22,729 nucleotides of DNA from a virus, in IMG/VR virus record IMGVR_UViG_3300024415_000919, positions 1 through 22,729 of that record; one strand, given 5' to 3'. Of this stretch, positions 22,213 to 22,729 are shown piece after piece. Under the pieces are notes generated by a model. It was not told where the DNA came from. It worked only from the letters and a program-made list of their open reading frames with translations, and ran no database searches. Made by a program: the position numbers and the translations under genes. Numbering within the stretch: the stretch's first letter is position 1; each line of letters begins with the position of its first letter.

Positions 22213-22729
22213 AGAACAATTTTTACTAGATCGTAAGAAAGGAATAGGAGGCTCTGATTGTGCATCTATCCTAGGAGTCTCGCCATTTCGCACGGCTTTA
22301 GAAGTTTACCACGATAAAACTAGTCCAGAGCTTGTACTTGAAGAGCCGACAGAAGATATGCAGCGTGGAGTACGTGTTGAGAAATACATACTACAAGAAT
22401 ATGCAGAACGCAGTGAAGTAGAACTTAACACTAATATTCCAACAATAGTTGATAAGCAATATCCATTCATGCGGGCTAACATTGACGCTAAAGTTATTGG
22501 CGCAAATGTCATAATAGAAGCAAAGTCAACAAAAGCCCCTATTTCTTCATGGGAGAGCGGAATACCAGAATATTACAAAGCACAAGTTGCTTATTATGCA
22601 ATGCTAACTGACGCTAATTATGTTGAGATACCAGTGTTATTTAGTGGCTGGAAATATGCCTGCTTTACTTATTGGAGAGACGCTGAGTACGAAGCCAGCA
22701 TAAAAGAGGCAGTAATAAATTTCTGGCAG
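22205..22729 (+). CDS. YqaJ-type viral recombinase/exonuclease (3' end beyond window)
   Basis: The visible 175 residues carry the YqaJ (lambda-exonuclease-like) pattern: RKKGIGGSDCASILGVSPF at 11-28, QRGVRVEKYI with E59, and the PD-(D/E)xK core with ANIDAKVI (D94) and IIEAKS (E105, K107). YYKAQVAYYAML, the helix that follows the core in this family, comes next. Such enzymes resect double-stranded ends and work with a single-strand annealing protein such as RecT/Bet, which would be expected just downstream, outside the window. GGAGG lies about ten bases before the ATG. The family's usual length is 200-320 aa, so roughly the N-terminal half to two-thirds is visible. Confidence 0.92.
   Translation, partial: MNREQFLLDRKKGIGGSDCASILGVSPFRTALEVYHDKTSPELVLEEPTEDMQRGVRVEKYILQEYAERSEVELNTNIPTIVDKQYPFMRANIDAKVIGANVIIEAKSTKAPISSWESGIPEYYKAQVAYYAMLTDANYVEIPVLFSGWKYACFTYWRDAEYEASIKEAVINFWQ

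Overview
The window is an AT-rich stretch (roughly one third G+C by eye) that reads like part of a large plasmid, or phage-plasmid, of an alphaproteobacterium, most likely in the Rickettsiales. Three things point there. A DnaA_N-tailed initiator, a ParA, a serine resolvase and an HU protein occur together, a combination known from Rickettsia plasmids. A GapR/DUF2312 gene, typical of alphaproteobacteria, is present. The genes are strongly AT-biased, with Bax-inhibitor-type and ProQ/FinO-type neighbours. This assignment is inference from gene content; no rRNA or species marker is present.

Layout. 1-1071: an IS5/IS903-like insertion sequence, cut by the window start, with its right 18-bp terminal repeat at 1054-1071. 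It has truncated a DNA methylase gene whose last ~55 codons remain (1072-1239), followed by an intact-looking specificity (S) subunit. 2185-5090 (+): a small unknown ORF, a ProQ/FinO RNA chaperone, another small ORF, HU, a Bax-inhibitor-1-like membrane protein, GapR, and an ORF that overlaps five 22-bp tandem repeats and an AT-rich tract (a possible iteron origin). 5344-20353: a block of about 15 kb entirely on the minus strand. In its transcription direction it holds a DnaA-like initiator, a 529-aa Rep-like protein, iteron array C, a primase-helicase, a 261-aa protein, a 325-aa Rep-like protein, iteron array B, an HTH protein, two ParB-like paralogues, an unknown protein, a DUF5681-like protein, a DEAH helicase, ParA, a ribbon-helix-helix partner, an unknown protein and a serine recombinase. 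20354-20744 is a regulatory region with inverted repeats and AAGGTA half-sites. 20745-22729 (+): a small winged-helix protein, then a structured leader with a near-consensus promoter and a tightly overlapping operon ending in a YqaJ-type recombination exonuclease that runs off the window.

How the genes fit together: most of the minus block serves replication and segregation (initiators, iterons, combined primase-helicase, ParA with an RHH partner, resolvase). The plus-strand genes on the left look like nucleoid and RNA-chaperone accessories. Those on the right look like a phage-type recombination operon.

The most striking result is that the two Rep-like genes are each followed directly by an iteron array and then by a hairpin region, and the two hairpin regions share order and short sequence blocks although the iterons are unrelated. 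The window therefore seems to carry two diverged copies of one replicon module, plus a third 22-bp repeat array elsewhere.
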